A stretch of DNA of 64,000 nt from Laceyella sediminis (lineage in GTDB: Bacteria; Bacillota; Bacilli; Thermoactinomycetales; Thermoactinomycetaceae), in contig NZ_PVTZ01000007.1 of assembly GCF_003003125.1 (NCBI RefSeq), positions 62,001 through 126,000 of the forward strand, in the 5' to 3' direction. Numbering within the stretch: the first letter of the stretch is position 1; each line of letters opens with the position of its first letter. The notes under the pieces are model-generated. The model made no database searches. It had not been told where the DNA came from and saw nothing but the letters and a program-made list of their open reading frames with translations. This document shows, piece after piece, positions 15,701 to 24,355 of this stretch. The translations under genes were made by a program, and so were the position numbers.

Positions 15701-17064
15701 ATAATCTCCCCATTCTTTAACTTGACAGCAGCCAATTCGATAATGACGTCATGCACCGCCGACAACCCGGTGGTCTCCACGTCAAACACCACATAGGTGT
15801 CGTCAGCGAGCACCCGGTCGGCCGCATTCATCACCATCGGCACCCCGTCGTCGACCACATTGGCTTCCAATCCGTACAACACTTTAACCCCGTGTTTTTT
15901 GCTGGCGTCATAGGCGTCAGGAAACGCTTGTGCCCCACCATGGTCGGTGACTGCCACCGCGCGGTGTCCCCACTTCGCCACACGCTCAATCACCTTGCCT
16001 ACGTCGGTGATGCCGTCCATGGTGGACATGGAGGTGTGCAAGTGCAACTCCACCCGCTTTTCTTCAGCCGTATCCATCCGCTCAGGGACATGAACCTCCA
16101 TCAGATCGCTAACCATCATGACCAACTCACGGGAAAACGTGTCAAACTGAACCGAACCGCGCACCTTCAGCCAGTCCCCGTCCTTGATCATGGCAATGAT
16201 CTGTTCTTGCTCTTTTTCACGGGGAGAAGCGAAAAATTTACAAGCGATGGAATTGGTGTAGTCGGTGATGTTAAACGTCAACAGCTTCCTTCCGCTCTTC
16301 AATTCCTTGACTTCCGCTTTGAACACTTTCCCTTTGATCGTCACTTTCCGCTCTTCTTCAGTAATGGAAGCGATCGAAACCGGTTCATCCTGGATCGCAT
16401 AACCGATCTTCTTCTCCAGCGCTGGGCCAGGTGCGTCAGGCTTTTCTCCCGATTTGGCCTTCTCCGCCCTTTCTTTCTGTTCAGCCAGCGCTTGCGCCAC
16501 TAGCTGCCGCTCTTCTTGTTGCTTCTTCTCCTGAAAATAGGCGGCTGGCGAAACCTCTAACTCGGGCTTTTCACATACGAAACGCACCCGCAACTCCGCT
16601 CCAGTGATACGCTGGTAACAACGGGCGATGTGCCGTTCCAACCCACGTTGCTCCGCCATTTGCAGTGTGGCCGGGTTGGGGAAATCGATGCAGATCACCC
16701 CATCTTGAATCCGCCACTCTGTCTGCCCAAACCATGTGGAAGCGGCCGGGGCAACTCTCTCCTGAATCCACCGCTGGATAAAACCCTTGTACATGTTCAA
16801 TACGGTGTCATGATCTATGTGATCATAGTCAAACAACACGTTGACTTGGATGTGTGGTTGAAAATGTTTTTTAATCCGAACTTGGAACTCCTGCCAGATC
16901 CCCGCATCAATCGGTTCTGGCAAGCGGATTCGGATTTTCCAGGCTTGTGCAGCCCGGTCGACCAGGACTTCAGTTATCGTTCCTTCTTTGAATTGTTGGT
17001 CTAACCATTCTGTCGGCAATTGGACTTCCTTAAACAAATTCACTAACGCCTCTTGCCCCGTCAT
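12748..17064 (-). CDS. polC: DNA polymerase III alpha subunit, PolC type
   Basis: 1438 residues, the usual PolC length. It is the replicative polymerase of low-GC Gram-positives with built-in proofreading. Visible in order: N-terminal region and OB-fold (about 230-330), split PHP domain beginning with ELHLHTSMSTMDG (about 340), inserted DEDD 3'-5' exonuclease (VVFDVETTGL about 424; VAHNARFDMGF), the rest of PHP, the palm with a four-Cys zinc site (CESC...CPKC, about 908-942), the catalytic PDIDLNFDGEYQ (about 966) and GSRGSVGSSLVA. The C-terminus has the helix-hairpin-helix-rich region ending in LEGLPQSNQLALF, a clamp-binding-like tail. GGTGAGGGG precedes the ATG. Confidence 0.98.
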   Translation of the reverse strand: MTGQEALVNLFKEVQLPTEWLDQQFKEGTITEVLVDRAAQAWKIRIRLPEPIDAGIWQEFQVRIKKHFQPHIQVNVLFDYDHIDHDTVLNMYKGFIQRWIQERVAPAASTWFGQTEWRIQDGVICIDFPNPATLQMAEQRGLERHIARCYQRITGAELRVRFVCEKPELEVSPAAYFQEKKQQEERQLVAQALAEQKERAEKAKSGEKPDAPGPALEKKIGYAIQDEPVSIASITEEERKVTIKGKVFKAEVKELKSGRKLLTFNITDYTNSIACKFFASPREKEQEQIIAMIKDGDWLKVRGSVQFDTFSRELVMMVSDLMEVHVPERMDTAEEKRVELHLHTSMSTMDGITDVGKVIERVAKWGHRAVAVTDHGGAQAFPDAYDASKKHGVKVLYGLEANVVDDGVPMVMNAADRVLADDTYVVFDVETTGLSAVHDVIIELAAVKLKNGEIIDTFSEFANPHRKLSQQIIELTHITDDMLTDAPEIDDVIARFLSFIEDSVLVAHNARFDMGFLQEAVKRIGEKPVTNPVLDTLELARFLFPTLRNHRLNTLADKLGVKLEQHHRAIYDAEATGHILWKMLLMAKEKGITNLAELNEQRNDTDYTRMRPFHAILLVKNQEGMKNLYKLISMSHLKYFYRVPRIPRSELVKHREGLIIGSGCERGELYEAALNKAPSEVEEIARFYDYLEIQPVEYNMHLVEKGLVESPERLREANRLLVEIGERLGKPVVATSNSHYLDEHEAIFREIIAMNQTGAKPQLPLPKAHLRTTDEMLEEFSYLGAEKAKEVVVTNTQLIADQIDDGIKPFPDETFTPELEGAEEELTEICYRTAKEWYGDPLPEIVKSRLERELGSIIKHGFSVLYMISQKIVYKSLQDGFLVGSRGSVGSSLVAALSFISEVNPLPPHYRCESCQYSEFITDGSYESGFDLPDKKCPKCGTNLWKDGHDIPFETFLGFEGDKAPDIDLNFDGEYQLRAHQYTEELFGKAYIYRAGTVGTVQEKTGYGYAKKYAEQKEITLRQAELDRLAQGCVGVKRSSGQHPGGLMVVPQNKEVFDFTPIQHPADDMKSGTITTHFDYNAISGKILKLDLLGHTGPTIQRYLHEMTGIDPTKVPLGDPKVIELFRSTKSLGISPEDINGIEHGTLGIPEFGTYFARGILKDAKPKRFSELVRISGLSHGTDVWQGNVQDLINEGVCTLSEAICCRDDIMLYLIRMGLPAKAAFKIMEKVRKGKGVTEEEADLMRQHNVPEWYIGSCQKIKYMFPRAHAAAYVTAAVRIGWYKVYYPAEFYAALFSTKTKDFDIEEVLKGYNHVSRLIKEINEKGFQASAKEKAFLTVLELVQEMYARGVKIKSVDLYRSPAEKFTVIDGELVPPFASISGVGESAAQNIVEARKEGEFLSKDDLQKRARLSSTVIEVLDRLGCLEGLPQSNQLALF

Positions 17065-17210
17065 CCCCTCACCCCTGATCTTTTCGTTACAAAGACGAGT
17101 TTACCAAAAAGTTGAAGTCCCGACTATATCAAAAACCGCTAGAGGCAAATGAAAAAACAGGATATGAGGCAAAGATTTTCCGCCGCCGTGAGTGAACATG
17201 GAGGATGGGC

Positions 17211-17759
17211 TTACCACCAACCCATCCACTCTCTCCATCTCTTAGCAAGCATCAATTCGACGATTGACTGCCCGAAGGTCATTTCCAAATGCGGGTAATC
17301 CTTAAATCCCTTCCAATCCCCGCCCCATGCAAAGCCCAGCGCTTTGGCTTCTTGCACGACTTCTTCCCAATCGGGCACCCCGTTCCCATTGCCGTCTTTC
17401 TCCACATCCCAACTTAGACGCTTCCGTTTGGGATCATATAACGCAAAATCCACTGCCAGTCCGTAATTGTGGTAGGACTCGCCCCCTTGAGCGTAGGTCA
17501 CTACCCGCCCCGGCTCCGTCCGGCCTTTGGCATAAAGTTGATCTTGTTTCGCAAATGAGCGGAACCCTTCTGTGATCTGGATGTGAATCCCTCGCTTCCT
17601 GCAATTCTCGATCAATTGCTCCTTGGCCTGGGCCACTTGGGGATGCAAACCAGCCACCGAGTACTGTGCCGTCAGCACCCGCCAACAAACGACAATCAAC
17701 ACCACTCCGACTACAACAGCCGCTGTGCCCAGCCAGATGCGCAAACTTCTCTTTTTCAT
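17211..17759 (-). CDS. M15-family L,D-/D,D-peptidase, CwlK-like
   Basis: 182 residues: a short cytoplasmic head, one transmembrane helix (about 7-28), then an extracytoplasmic M15 zinc peptidase domain. Zinc ligands are visible in ESYHNYGLAVDFAL (His and Asp) and DYPHLEM (His), with ITEGFRSFAKQDQLYAKGR as the substrate-binding start. It resembles endolysin-type L-alanyl-D-glutamate peptidases such as CwlK, cutting peptide cross-links of peptidoglycan. It lies alone between polC and the acyl-CoA synthetase gene. Location: membrane-anchored, facing the wall. Confidence 0.88.
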   Translation of the reverse strand: MKKRSLRIWLGTAAVVVGVVLIVVCWRVLTAQYSVAGLHPQVAQAKEQLIENCRKRGIHIQITEGFRSFAKQDQLYAKGRTEPGRVVTYAQGGESYHNYGLAVDFALYDPKRKRLSWDVEKDGNGNGVPDWEEVVQEAKALGFAWGGDWKGFKDYPHLEMTFGQSIVELMLAKRWREWMGWW

Positions 17760-17978
17760 TTGCGCCGCTCCCTCTCATTTCTATAAAAAATTGAACACAT
17801 CTCGCATCCTTTTCCCAATTTTAACTGAGCCCAATCCTCTCAACAATCGCTTCCAATCAAGGCTCTCTATCGAAAAAAACCGACACAAACGGAAACCTGC
17901 TGATGATTGCCACTCGTCACCTGCTAGTTTAATATATATTGTGTGAAATCTGAATTTTTATCAGACTGGGGTGATTGC

Positions 17979-19478
17979 ATGTATCCAGTGGGGGAGTTTC
18001 TTAGAAGAAGGGCAGACTTTTCACCCAATCTTGAGGCATTGGTTTCCAATGAAACCCGCATCACCTACCGTGAATATAACCACCGTGTCAATCAAGTGGC
18101 CCACTACCTGTTGTCGGAAGGAGTGGAAAAAGGAGAGCGCATCGCCGTGTTATGCGCGACTGACCACCCTTTTTGCACCCTGTTTTACGCGATTGCCAAA
18201 GTAGGGGCCATCCTCGTTCCAATCAACTATCGGTTAACGTCTACTGAAATCGATTGGATGGTGGAATCCAGCAAGCCCCGTTTCCTGTTCTATGACGAGG
18301 CGTTCTCCAACATCGTTGATTCACTGTCCACCGATATAGAAAAGAAAATCAAAGTCAGCATCGGGGATGAACTCGATCCTTCGTTTGGGCAAATCTTCAC
18401 CTTTTATCCCGACACGGAACCTTACATAGAGATAGATATGGAAGAAACTTGTGTGATCACGTTTACTTCCGGCACAACTGGCAAACCGAAAGGGGTGTGT
18501 ACCACCCACGCCAATCTGTACCACGCCACGATGGCCTCCATGTTGGCTACGCAACCCGCTTATGGCAACCGGCAATTGGCCTCGGCCCCTTTGTTTCACA
18601 TCAGCGGGGTGTGCACAATTTCGGCAGCACCGCTATTCGCCTCCACGCTGGTCTTCATCCCCCACATCCATCCGGCCTATATCTTGGATATGGTGGAAAA
18701 AGAAAACATCAACACGCTGTTCGCAGCACCTTCCCTGCTTCACCTGATGTTGCCTCGCTTGCTGAAGTCCGGCCAGGACTTCCCCTCATTGAAAGAAATA
18801 TACAGCGGCGGCTCTCCCGTTCCCGCATCGCTGATCAAACAATTTGACTCCTTGGGTTATCCGCTCAATGTGGGATATGGAGCAACCGAATGCACCGGGG
18901 GTGTGACTTTCTGGCAATCACGCGACATGGATCACATCGGTTCGGTCGGCAAACTTCTCGTGGGCGAAATCAAAATCATCGATCCCGAAACAAACCAAGA
19001 GCTGCCGCCAGGGCAAATCGGTGAGATCGTGGTGAAAGGACCTTTTGTGTTCAAAGGATATTGGAACGACTTTGAAGCAACCCGCAACGTGCTAAAAAAA
19101 GGATGGTTTCACACCGGAGACGCGGGCAAGATCGATGAGGAAGGATTTTTGTACATTGTTGATCGGTATAAGGACATGATCGCGACGAGCGGCGAAAAGG
19201 TGTTTCCCGCGGAAGTGGAAGCTGTGATCAATCAGCTCGACGGCGTGGTAGAAGCGGCAGTGATCGGGGTGCCAGACCCGGTTTGGAGCGAGCTCGCTCG
19301 GGCTTATGTGGTAAAAGCGCCCGAGTCGGATCTCACCGAAACCGATGTCCTCGAGCATTGCCACTCCCGTTTGGCCAAGTACAAACTTACCCAAGTGCAA
19401 TTTATCGATCAATTACCCAAAAACGGCATGGGCAAAGTATTGAAATATGTGTTGCGCAAACAAGCGCGGCAAGAATAA
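17979..19478 (+). CDS. Long-chain acyl-CoA synthetase (AMP-forming)
   Basis: 499 residues. It activates a fatty or related carboxylic acid with ATP and CoA. The start at 17979 is chosen for GGGGTG 6 bases upstream; the in-frame extension to 17943 lacks a site. Adenylate-forming motifs: P-loop TFTSGTTGKPKGV, GYGATE, GWFHTGD, DRYKDMIATSGEKVFPAEVE and the catalytic Lys in NGMGKVLKYVLR. The substrate cannot be told from sequence. It stands as a single gene with its own terminator, so a link to the synthase at the left edge is only a possibility. Confidence 0.93.
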   Translation: MYPVGEFLRRRADFSPNLEALVSNETRITYREYNHRVNQVAHYLLSEGVEKGERIAVLCATDHPFCTLFYAIAKVGAILVPINYRLTSTEIDWMVESSKPRFLFYDEAFSNIVDSLSTDIEKKIKVSIGDELDPSFGQIFTFYPDTEPYIEIDMEETCVITFTSGTTGKPKGVCTTHANLYHATMASMLATQPAYGNRQLASAPLFHISGVCTISAAPLFASTLVFIPHIHPAYILDMVEKENINTLFAAPSLLHLMLPRLLKSGQDFPSLKEIYSGGSPVPASLIKQFDSLGYPLNVGYGATECTGGVTFWQSRDMDHIGSVGKLLVGEIKIIDPETNQELPPGQIGEIVVKGPFVFKGYWNDFEATRNVLKKGWFHTGDAGKIDEEGFLYIVDRYKDMIATSGEKVFPAEVEAVINQLDGVVEAAVIGVPDPVWSELARAYVVKAPESDLTETDVLEHCHSRLAKYKLTQVQFIDQLPKNGMGKVLKYVLRKQARQE

Positions 19479-19481
19479 AGC

Positions 19482-19525
19482 ATAGCCGAAAAAGGAGACC
19501 TTTTCTCCTCTTTCGGCTATTTCAT
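19482..19525 (+). terminator. Terminator of the acyl-CoA synthetase gene
   Basis: ATAGCCGAAA...TTTCGGCTAT with an inner AAGGAGA/TCTCCTC stem, followed by a T-rich tail. Confidence 0.75.
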
Positions 19526-19587
19526 CTTCCGGTCTTATCATTTTGAATAAACATGGCCGCAAAACATTCTCCACTTACCATCATGAC

Positions 19588-19609
19588 AAAAAAGCGCCAT
19601 CATCGGCGC
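19588..19609 (-). terminator. Terminator overlapping the stop codon of the Fe-S nuclease gene
   Basis: On the minus strand GCGCC-GATGAT-GGCGC is followed by TTTTTT. The TGA stop codon at 19600-19602 lies in the hairpin loop. Confidence 0.75.
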
Positions 19610-20529
19610 GCACTACAAGCCTCTTGAAAATTGCACCACAGGCATGTCCGCTCGTCAGAAGTGGCGGGGAAAGACTCCTCCGGCAAAGGGGCGTTCCGTT
19701 CTGGATCAGCGAGTAACTCTCTCATCTCTCGCACACTGGCATGCATCCGCCCTAAGGCCTCATCCATATCTTGTTCAGTGACACCAAACTGTTCGCACTC
19801 CCCCGTCAATAAGTATTCAGCGCGTAATTCTATCTGTGACAAAGGAACATGGTAGCATTGGTGTAGATACAAACCATACCACTTGAGTTGCGTAGCATGG
19901 GCATCCTCTTTTTCGCCCGTCTTCCAATCGACGACCACCCATTTCTCCCCAACCCGATAAATCCAATCCACTTTGACGTACACCTTCGTCTCTTCCAAAA
20001 ACCACTTGCTCAAATGTTCTGCCTCTACCGTTTCCGCGGTAGCAGAGCCGCAGCGCTCACGCAGGCTGGTGCTTTGCAAAAGATGGCGGATGCACAGCGG
20101 CAACCTCTCTTTCAATTCGGCAACCAGTTCCGCCGGGAGCGTCCCTCCATAATAAAGTTCATGCAACATGGTCCGCCGCGTTGGCGTTTCCCACCATTCC
20201 ACTGGGTCCCGCGAATCCCGCACGGCTTGGTTTAACAACATGCGCGCGATATGTTGCAATTCCTCCTCCCCCGGCAAAGCGCGTTCCCGCTCCCAACGCT
20301 GCAAGGCCACATGAGCAAGGCGGTGCATCACTTCACCGAACACAAGGTTCAATGTACGCAATTGTTTCAGCCGATACAAACGTTTCGCTTCATCGGAGGC
20401 CTCCGCCAGCCAACCCGGATAGGAACCGTAGTAGTGGTAATAATACTTACGCTTGCATTCCGTCAACAGATGGTGCCGTGATTGCGACCAAGACCACTCT
20501 GGATATGCCGGAATCTGTCCCATCGTCAT
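19600..20529 (-). CDS. Stand-alone RecB/Cas4/AddB-like Fe-S nuclease (PD-(D/E)XK)
   Basis: 309 residues. One cysteine near the N-terminus (Cys 25, TECKRKYYYHYYG) and three at the C-terminus (Cys 296, 299, 305 in CLWCNFQEAC) form the split [4Fe-4S] ligand set of Cas4/AddB nucleases. The catalytic core is visible as GEVMHRLAH, VDWIYRVGEKWVVVDWKTG (Asp-x-Lys) and the helix QLKWYGLYL. It is expected to be a DNA exonuclease or end-processing enzyme. No helicase, cas gene or CRISPR array is in the window, so it is neither AddB nor an evident Cas4. Its partner is unknown. Confidence 0.88.
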   Translation of the reverse strand: MTMGQIPAYPEWSWSQSRHHLLTECKRKYYYHYYGSYPGWLAEASDEAKRLYRLKQLRTLNLVFGEVMHRLAHVALQRWERERALPGEEELQHIARMLLNQAVRDSRDPVEWWETPTRRTMLHELYYGGTLPAELVAELKERLPLCIRHLLQSTSLRERCGSATAETVEAEHLSKWFLEETKVYVKVDWIYRVGEKWVVVDWKTGEKEDAHATQLKWYGLYLHQCYHVPLSQIELRAEYLLTGECEQFGVTEQDMDEALGRMHASVREMRELLADPERNAPLPEESFPATSDERTCLWCNFQEACSARR

Positions 20530-20616
20530 CCGTCCGCTCCCCGTTTCTTTGTTTATATCACACTGCTAATGCTACATCTTGACGTTTGACCGGGTCAATG
20601 GCAAACGGACGGGAAT

Positions 20617-20650
20617 GAAAAAACGCCACCCGTTTGGGGCGGCGGTTTCT
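20617..20650 (-). terminator. Terminator of cshA
   Basis: A GC-rich stem (CCGCCGCCC pairing with GGGTGGCG) with a CAAAC-type loop, followed by TTTTTT on the minus strand directly after the cshA stop. Confidence 0.7.
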
Positions 20651-22129
20651 TCACACATCAACACGATGGTTTTTACCCTTCTTTTTGTTGGCTACAAACG
20701 GCTTACCTTTGCCGGCAGAGCGGTTCTGGTGATGGGGTTTGCCTTTGCTCCAGACACCGCCACGCGAGCCGCCTTTGCCTCTGATCCCTTTCTTTTTTGG
20801 GAAAAAGCCGCCACCATCCTCCGAGATTTGCACAGGCGTGGTGTTAGGCTCTTTCGTCAACAGTTTCAATGCCGCGGCAACGACAGTCACGGGGTCGTAC
20901 TTGTCTAGCAAGTGGTTCGCCCAAGCCGCATAATCGCTATCCGTTTGCCCATCGACCACTTTTGCTAACTGCTCGACAGCGATGCGCTGCTGTTCCAGCA
21001 ACGCGTCTTTGATGGTCGGAATTTCCGTCCGTGTCATTTTGCGGCGAATCATCTGTTCGATCATCCGCAGATGATCCATTTCACGGCGGGTGACAAAGGT
21101 GGTTGCCACACCCGATTTCCCCGCTCTGCCGGTGCGGCCGATCCGGTGTACATAGTTTTCCGCTTCCTGTGGGATGTCAAAGTTGTAAACATGGGTCACA
21201 CCGCTGATATCCAATCCGCGAGCCGCCACATCCGTAGCCACAAGAATGGAGATCATCCCTTGTTTAAACCGTTGCATGACGGCCGTCCGACGCGCTTGCG
21301 AAAGGTCACCGTGCAATCCTTCAGCAAGGTATCCCCGCTTGTTTAGCCCTTCCGCAACCTCATCCACCCGTTTTTTGGTGCGCGCGAAGATCATCGCCAA
21401 TTCCGGTGCTTGCGTTTCGATCAACCGGCAAAGGGCGTCAAACTTCTGTTTCGGGTGCAATTCAATGTAATATTGTTCAATGCTAGGAATCGTCTCTTCT
21501 TTGGCTTTTACTTTAACATGAACTGGTTGGGTCATAAATTTTTCAGCCAACGTTTTGATCGCCGGCGGCATTGTCGCCGAGAACAACAACGTTTGCCTGA
21601 TGTCAGGCGCTTGTGCCAAAATCGCTTCAATCTCCTCGATAAAGCCCATCTGCAACATTTCGTCGGCTTCATCAATCGCCACCATCCGAAGATCGTTTAA
21701 GCGGATGGTTCGCCGGCGCAAATGATCCTGCAATCGTCCTGGCGTGCCCACGACAATATGCGGGCGTTTCTTCAATGAGCGGATTTGCTTGTCAATCTCC
21801 TGGCCTCCGTACACCGCCAATGTCCGCACCCGCTTGACCTTGCCCAACCGGTGCAACGCCGCAGCCACTTGCATCGCCAACTCTCGGGTCGGCGTGATGA
21901 CCAGACCTTGAATCCCGTCCGAATCGAGGGAAACCTTTTCCACGAGCGGGATGCCGAATGCCGCTGTCTTCCCCGTCCCGGTCTGCGCCTGGCCCAATAC
22001 ATCTTGGCCATCCAATGCGAGAGGAATCGTTTTTTCTTGGATCGGAGTCGGCTGGTCAAAGCCCATCCCCTCGACCGCTTTTAACACATCCGGGCTAAGC
22101 CCGAAGTCATGAAATGTTTTCAATATCAA
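20651..22129 (-). CDS. cshA: DEAD-box RNA helicase CshA
   Basis: 492 residues, matching B. subtilis CshA in length and motif order. It remodels RNA in the degradosome and cold response. Motifs: Q motif (FDQPTPIQ), AQTGTGKT, PTRELA, GTPGRL, DEAD, SAT, GRTKKRVDE-like IV, ATDVAARGLDISGV and HRIGRTGRAG. After the helicase core comes a CshA-specific dimer/RNA-binding region (TVVAAALKLLTKEP) and a Gly/Lys-rich disordered tail (about 445-492). The start is TTG at 22129 with AGGGG 5 bases upstream; another TTG lies two codons later. Confidence 0.95.
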   Translation of the reverse strand: MILKTFHDFGLSPDVLKAVEGMGFDQPTPIQEKTIPLALDGQDVLGQAQTGTGKTAAFGIPLVEKVSLDSDGIQGLVITPTRELAMQVAAALHRLGKVKRVRTLAVYGGQEIDKQIRSLKKRPHIVVGTPGRLQDHLRRRTIRLNDLRMVAIDEADEMLQMGFIEEIEAILAQAPDIRQTLLFSATMPPAIKTLAEKFMTQPVHVKVKAKEETIPSIEQYYIELHPKQKFDALCRLIETQAPELAMIFARTKKRVDEVAEGLNKRGYLAEGLHGDLSQARRTAVMQRFKQGMISILVATDVAARGLDISGVTHVYNFDIPQEAENYVHRIGRTGRAGKSGVATTFVTRREMDHLRMIEQMIRRKMTRTEIPTIKDALLEQQRIAVEQLAKVVDGQTDSDYAAWANHLLDKYDPVTVVAAALKLLTKEPNTTPVQISEDGGGFFPKKKGIRGKGGSRGGVWSKGKPHHQNRSAGKGKPFVANKKKGKNHRVDV

Positions 22130-22333
22130 TAAAGCCCCTTTCAGCTTCCATCACCGAAATCATCCACCCCATTCGATTGATGGAGCTGATGTCTCATTAG
22201 CGTGATTTCCAAATAAAATCTTGATAACCCATCCCTGACTTCCTCATTCAGCGGATGAGCCGTTTGAAGAAATGTAAGAATGAATACTCATCATATCATA
22301 CTGCAAGGAAAATGTATTCCATTTTTCCCATAG

Positions 22334-22368
22334 AAAAAACCAACCCATTTATTGTCAAGGGTTGGCGT
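22334..22368 (-). terminator. Terminator of the YkyA-like lipoprotein gene
   Basis: CCAACCC (22340-22346) pairs with GGGTTGG (22359-22365). On the minus strand the hairpin is followed by TTTTTTC. Confidence 0.8.
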
Positions 22369-22380
22369 GATATTAGCGGA

Positions 22381-23019
22381 TTATTCACCAATCGGCTTTT
22401 TTGTATCTGTGCCGCGCACATCTTTGTGGAACGCGTTCCAAGAATCATTAAATTTCTTCAGATCGCTTTCCAATTGGGTCTGCAATTTCTTGCTTTCGCC
22501 TTCCAATTGCTCATAGTTGTCTTCGGCAGGTTCTTTGCCTTGGCCGATCGCCTCATAGTACTTCAGGTTCAGCTCAAACATTTCGATCTCGATGTCTTTC
22601 ATTTTGAGCTCATTCTCTGTCAAGGTTTGCAAATCAGCCAATGTTTGGTCAGCCATTTTTTTGCGGTTCTCAGACAAGTTGGCTGTTTTGGCTTGAACTG
22701 CCGGAATTTGCGCCTTGATCTCCTGCAAACCTTTGCGCTCCTTTTCGGAGCTTTCCTTTTGTTTTTTCAGCAACTCCAATACCTTATTCAGCGCCTCTTT
22801 ATCCACATTTCCCTTTTGCAAACTGATATTCAACGTGTTGACCGCCGTGTCCATCGCTACATTGTCAACAGAGGCGGACAAGCGATTGCTGAGAGCATTA
22901 CCTTTATCAACGAGCTTGCTGATTTCCAGCACCACTTTTTCAGCGTCAGCTTGGTCCATGATTGAACAACCTACCAGTGACAATATACTAATAACAAGAA
23001 CAATGGCTATTCTTTTCAT
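22381..23019 (-). CDS. YkyA-like coiled-coil lipoprotein
   Basis: 212 residues. The start at 23019 is chosen for GAAGGGG 8 bases upstream and because a lipoprotein signal begins there (MKRIAIVLVISILSLVGC, Cys 18). The rest is long charged heptad-like helix (about 30-200) with no cysteines or catalytic motif, rich in Lys/Glu/Gln. Size, lipobox and helical make-up fit the YkyA family of putative cell-wall-associated lipoproteins, but this rests on general resemblance only. It has its own promoter and terminator. Confidence 0.75.
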   Translation of the reverse strand: MKRIAIVLVISILSLVGCSIMDQADAEKVVLEISKLVDKGNALSNRLSASVDNVAMDTAVNTLNISLQKGNVDKEALNKVLELLKKQKESSEKERKGLQEIKAQIPAVQAKTANLSENRKKMADQTLADLQTLTENELKMKDIEIEMFELNLKYYEAIGQGKEPAEDNYEQLEGESKKLQTQLESDLKKFNDSWNAFHKDVRGTDTKKPIGE

Positions 23020-23057
23020 GTGATGAACCCCTTCGCTATATGTGTACAACAAGAAAT

Positions 23058-23086
23058 ATCATATCTCTCATCATTAAAATATTCAA
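23058..23086 (-). promoter_or_regulatory. Promoter of the YkyA-like lipoprotein gene
   Basis: On the minus strand TTGAAT (23081-23086), exactly 17 bp, TATGAT (23058-23063), about 40 bases before the start codon. Confidence 0.7.
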
Positions 23087-23112
23087 TATATCTTTTATAT
23101 ATTGGATTAGTT

Positions 23113-24270
23113 TTATCTTCTAGATTGTTGATCTCGTCCACTTCCCAGCTTGATGGCTGTAGCCACCCGCCACACTGCCTTTTCTAATAACGGTTCAGCT
23201 TGGTCGAGCGCCTCTGCCAATGACATGGTCTTATCCACTATGGGTACCAACAATGAGATACCCACATCCGGCAGAGTCACCTGCTCCCCTTCGATTCGGC
23301 CAGCAAAGGCGATAACAGGCACGTCCAGCCGTTTAGCCATTCGCCCAATGCTGACGGGCACTTTGCCATAGAAGGATTGGCTGTCAAAACACCCTTCCCC
23401 GGTGAAAACCAGATCCACCTCGGCCATTTTCTCCATAAGCCCGCCCTGCGAAGCAATCAAATCAAACCCGCTTTCCCTCCGGCATCCCAAACAAGACAAC
23501 AAACCGAATCCAATCCCGCCTGCCGCTCCACTCCCCGGTGCTCGCCGCTCATCCCTGCCCGTCACCCGCCACATCACTTCGGCGTAGCGGCTCATCCCCG
23601 CTTCATAAGCAGGGATATCCCTGCTTTGCATTCCCTTTTGGGGCCCAAAGACTGACACCGCTCCCTCGGAGCCAAGCAACGGATTCTCCACATCGGTCGC
23701 CAAACTCACATCGATTCGTCTGAGCCGGGGATCAAGTCCTGTCAAATCCGCCTGTGCCACCCGCAACAACGAAGCACCGTCACCCATGAGCTCTTCTCCC
23801 TTCGAGTCGGTGAAACGCGCCCCCAACGCCCTCAATAACCCCATTCCCCCGTCCACGGTAGCACTGCCGCCCAAGCCTAGGATCAGCCTATCTGCGCCCT
23901 GATCCAACGCATGTCGAATCAACAATCCCGTCCCGTAACTCGACGCTCTCGCCGGATCACGCTCCTGTTCGGCAAGAAGCGGCAAGCCAGAGGCAGACGC
24001 GGTCTCGATAACAGCCAACCGCTGTTGGGCCACCCACAGATACGAAGCCCACCGCTTTCGGCCCAGAGGATCGGTGACAGGAACATTGATATCCTGTCCG
24101 CCAATGATCTCCCGTAGCGCACGAGCCGTCCCTTCTCCTCCGTCTGCCATGGGAAAAGGCACCGTCTCCACATCGGGAAAAACATGCCGCAATCCCCTGT
24201 CCATCACTCGTACTGCTTCCACACTGGCCAAAGAACCTTTAAACGAATCAGGAGCAAGTAAAACTCTCAT
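23113..24270 (-). CDS. Glycerate kinase (GlxK/GarK family)
   Basis: 385 residues from the ATG at 24270, where the family's conserved start MRVLLAPDSFKGSL begins; AGGAGAG lies about 8 bases upstream. Further hallmarks are PMADGGEGT, DPLGR, GLGGSATVDGGMGLLRALG, GAAGGIGFGL and VFTGEGCFDSQSFYGK. It phosphorylates glycerate with ATP, feeding serine/glyoxylate carbon into glycolysis. No other glycerate or glyoxylate gene is nearby. The gene diverges from yaaH with about 85 bases between start codons. Confidence 0.93.
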   Translation of the reverse strand: MRVLLAPDSFKGSLASVEAVRVMDRGLRHVFPDVETVPFPMADGGEGTARALREIIGGQDINVPVTDPLGRKRWASYLWVAQQRLAVIETASASGLPLLAEQERDPARASSYGTGLLIRHALDQGADRLILGLGGSATVDGGMGLLRALGARFTDSKGEELMGDGASLLRVAQADLTGLDPRLRRIDVSLATDVENPLLGSEGAVSVFGPQKGMQSRDIPAYEAGMSRYAEVMWRVTGRDERRAPGSGAAGGIGFGLLSCLGCRRESGFDLIASQGGLMEKMAEVDLVFTGEGCFDSQSFYGKVPVSIGRMAKRLDVPVIAFAGRIEGEQVTLPDVGISLLVPIVDKTMSLAEALDQAEPLLEKAVWRVATAIKLGSGRDQQSRR

Positions 24271-24355
24271 CACGAAATCTCTCCTATCTGAATAATTGAC
24301 CTGCCGACTCATACATATGAAACAAGAAATGTTTGCGGCGAAAGGAGTTTTCATC

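Noticed and set aside
15751-16503. 250-codon plus-strand open frame within polC
   Set aside because: Antisense shadow of conserved PolC exonuclease and PHP sequence; His/Arg-rich translation typical of a mirrored frame.
19600-20529. Cas4 of a CRISPR system
   Set aside because: No repeats, cas1, cas2 or effector genes are present in the window; only the fold is shared.
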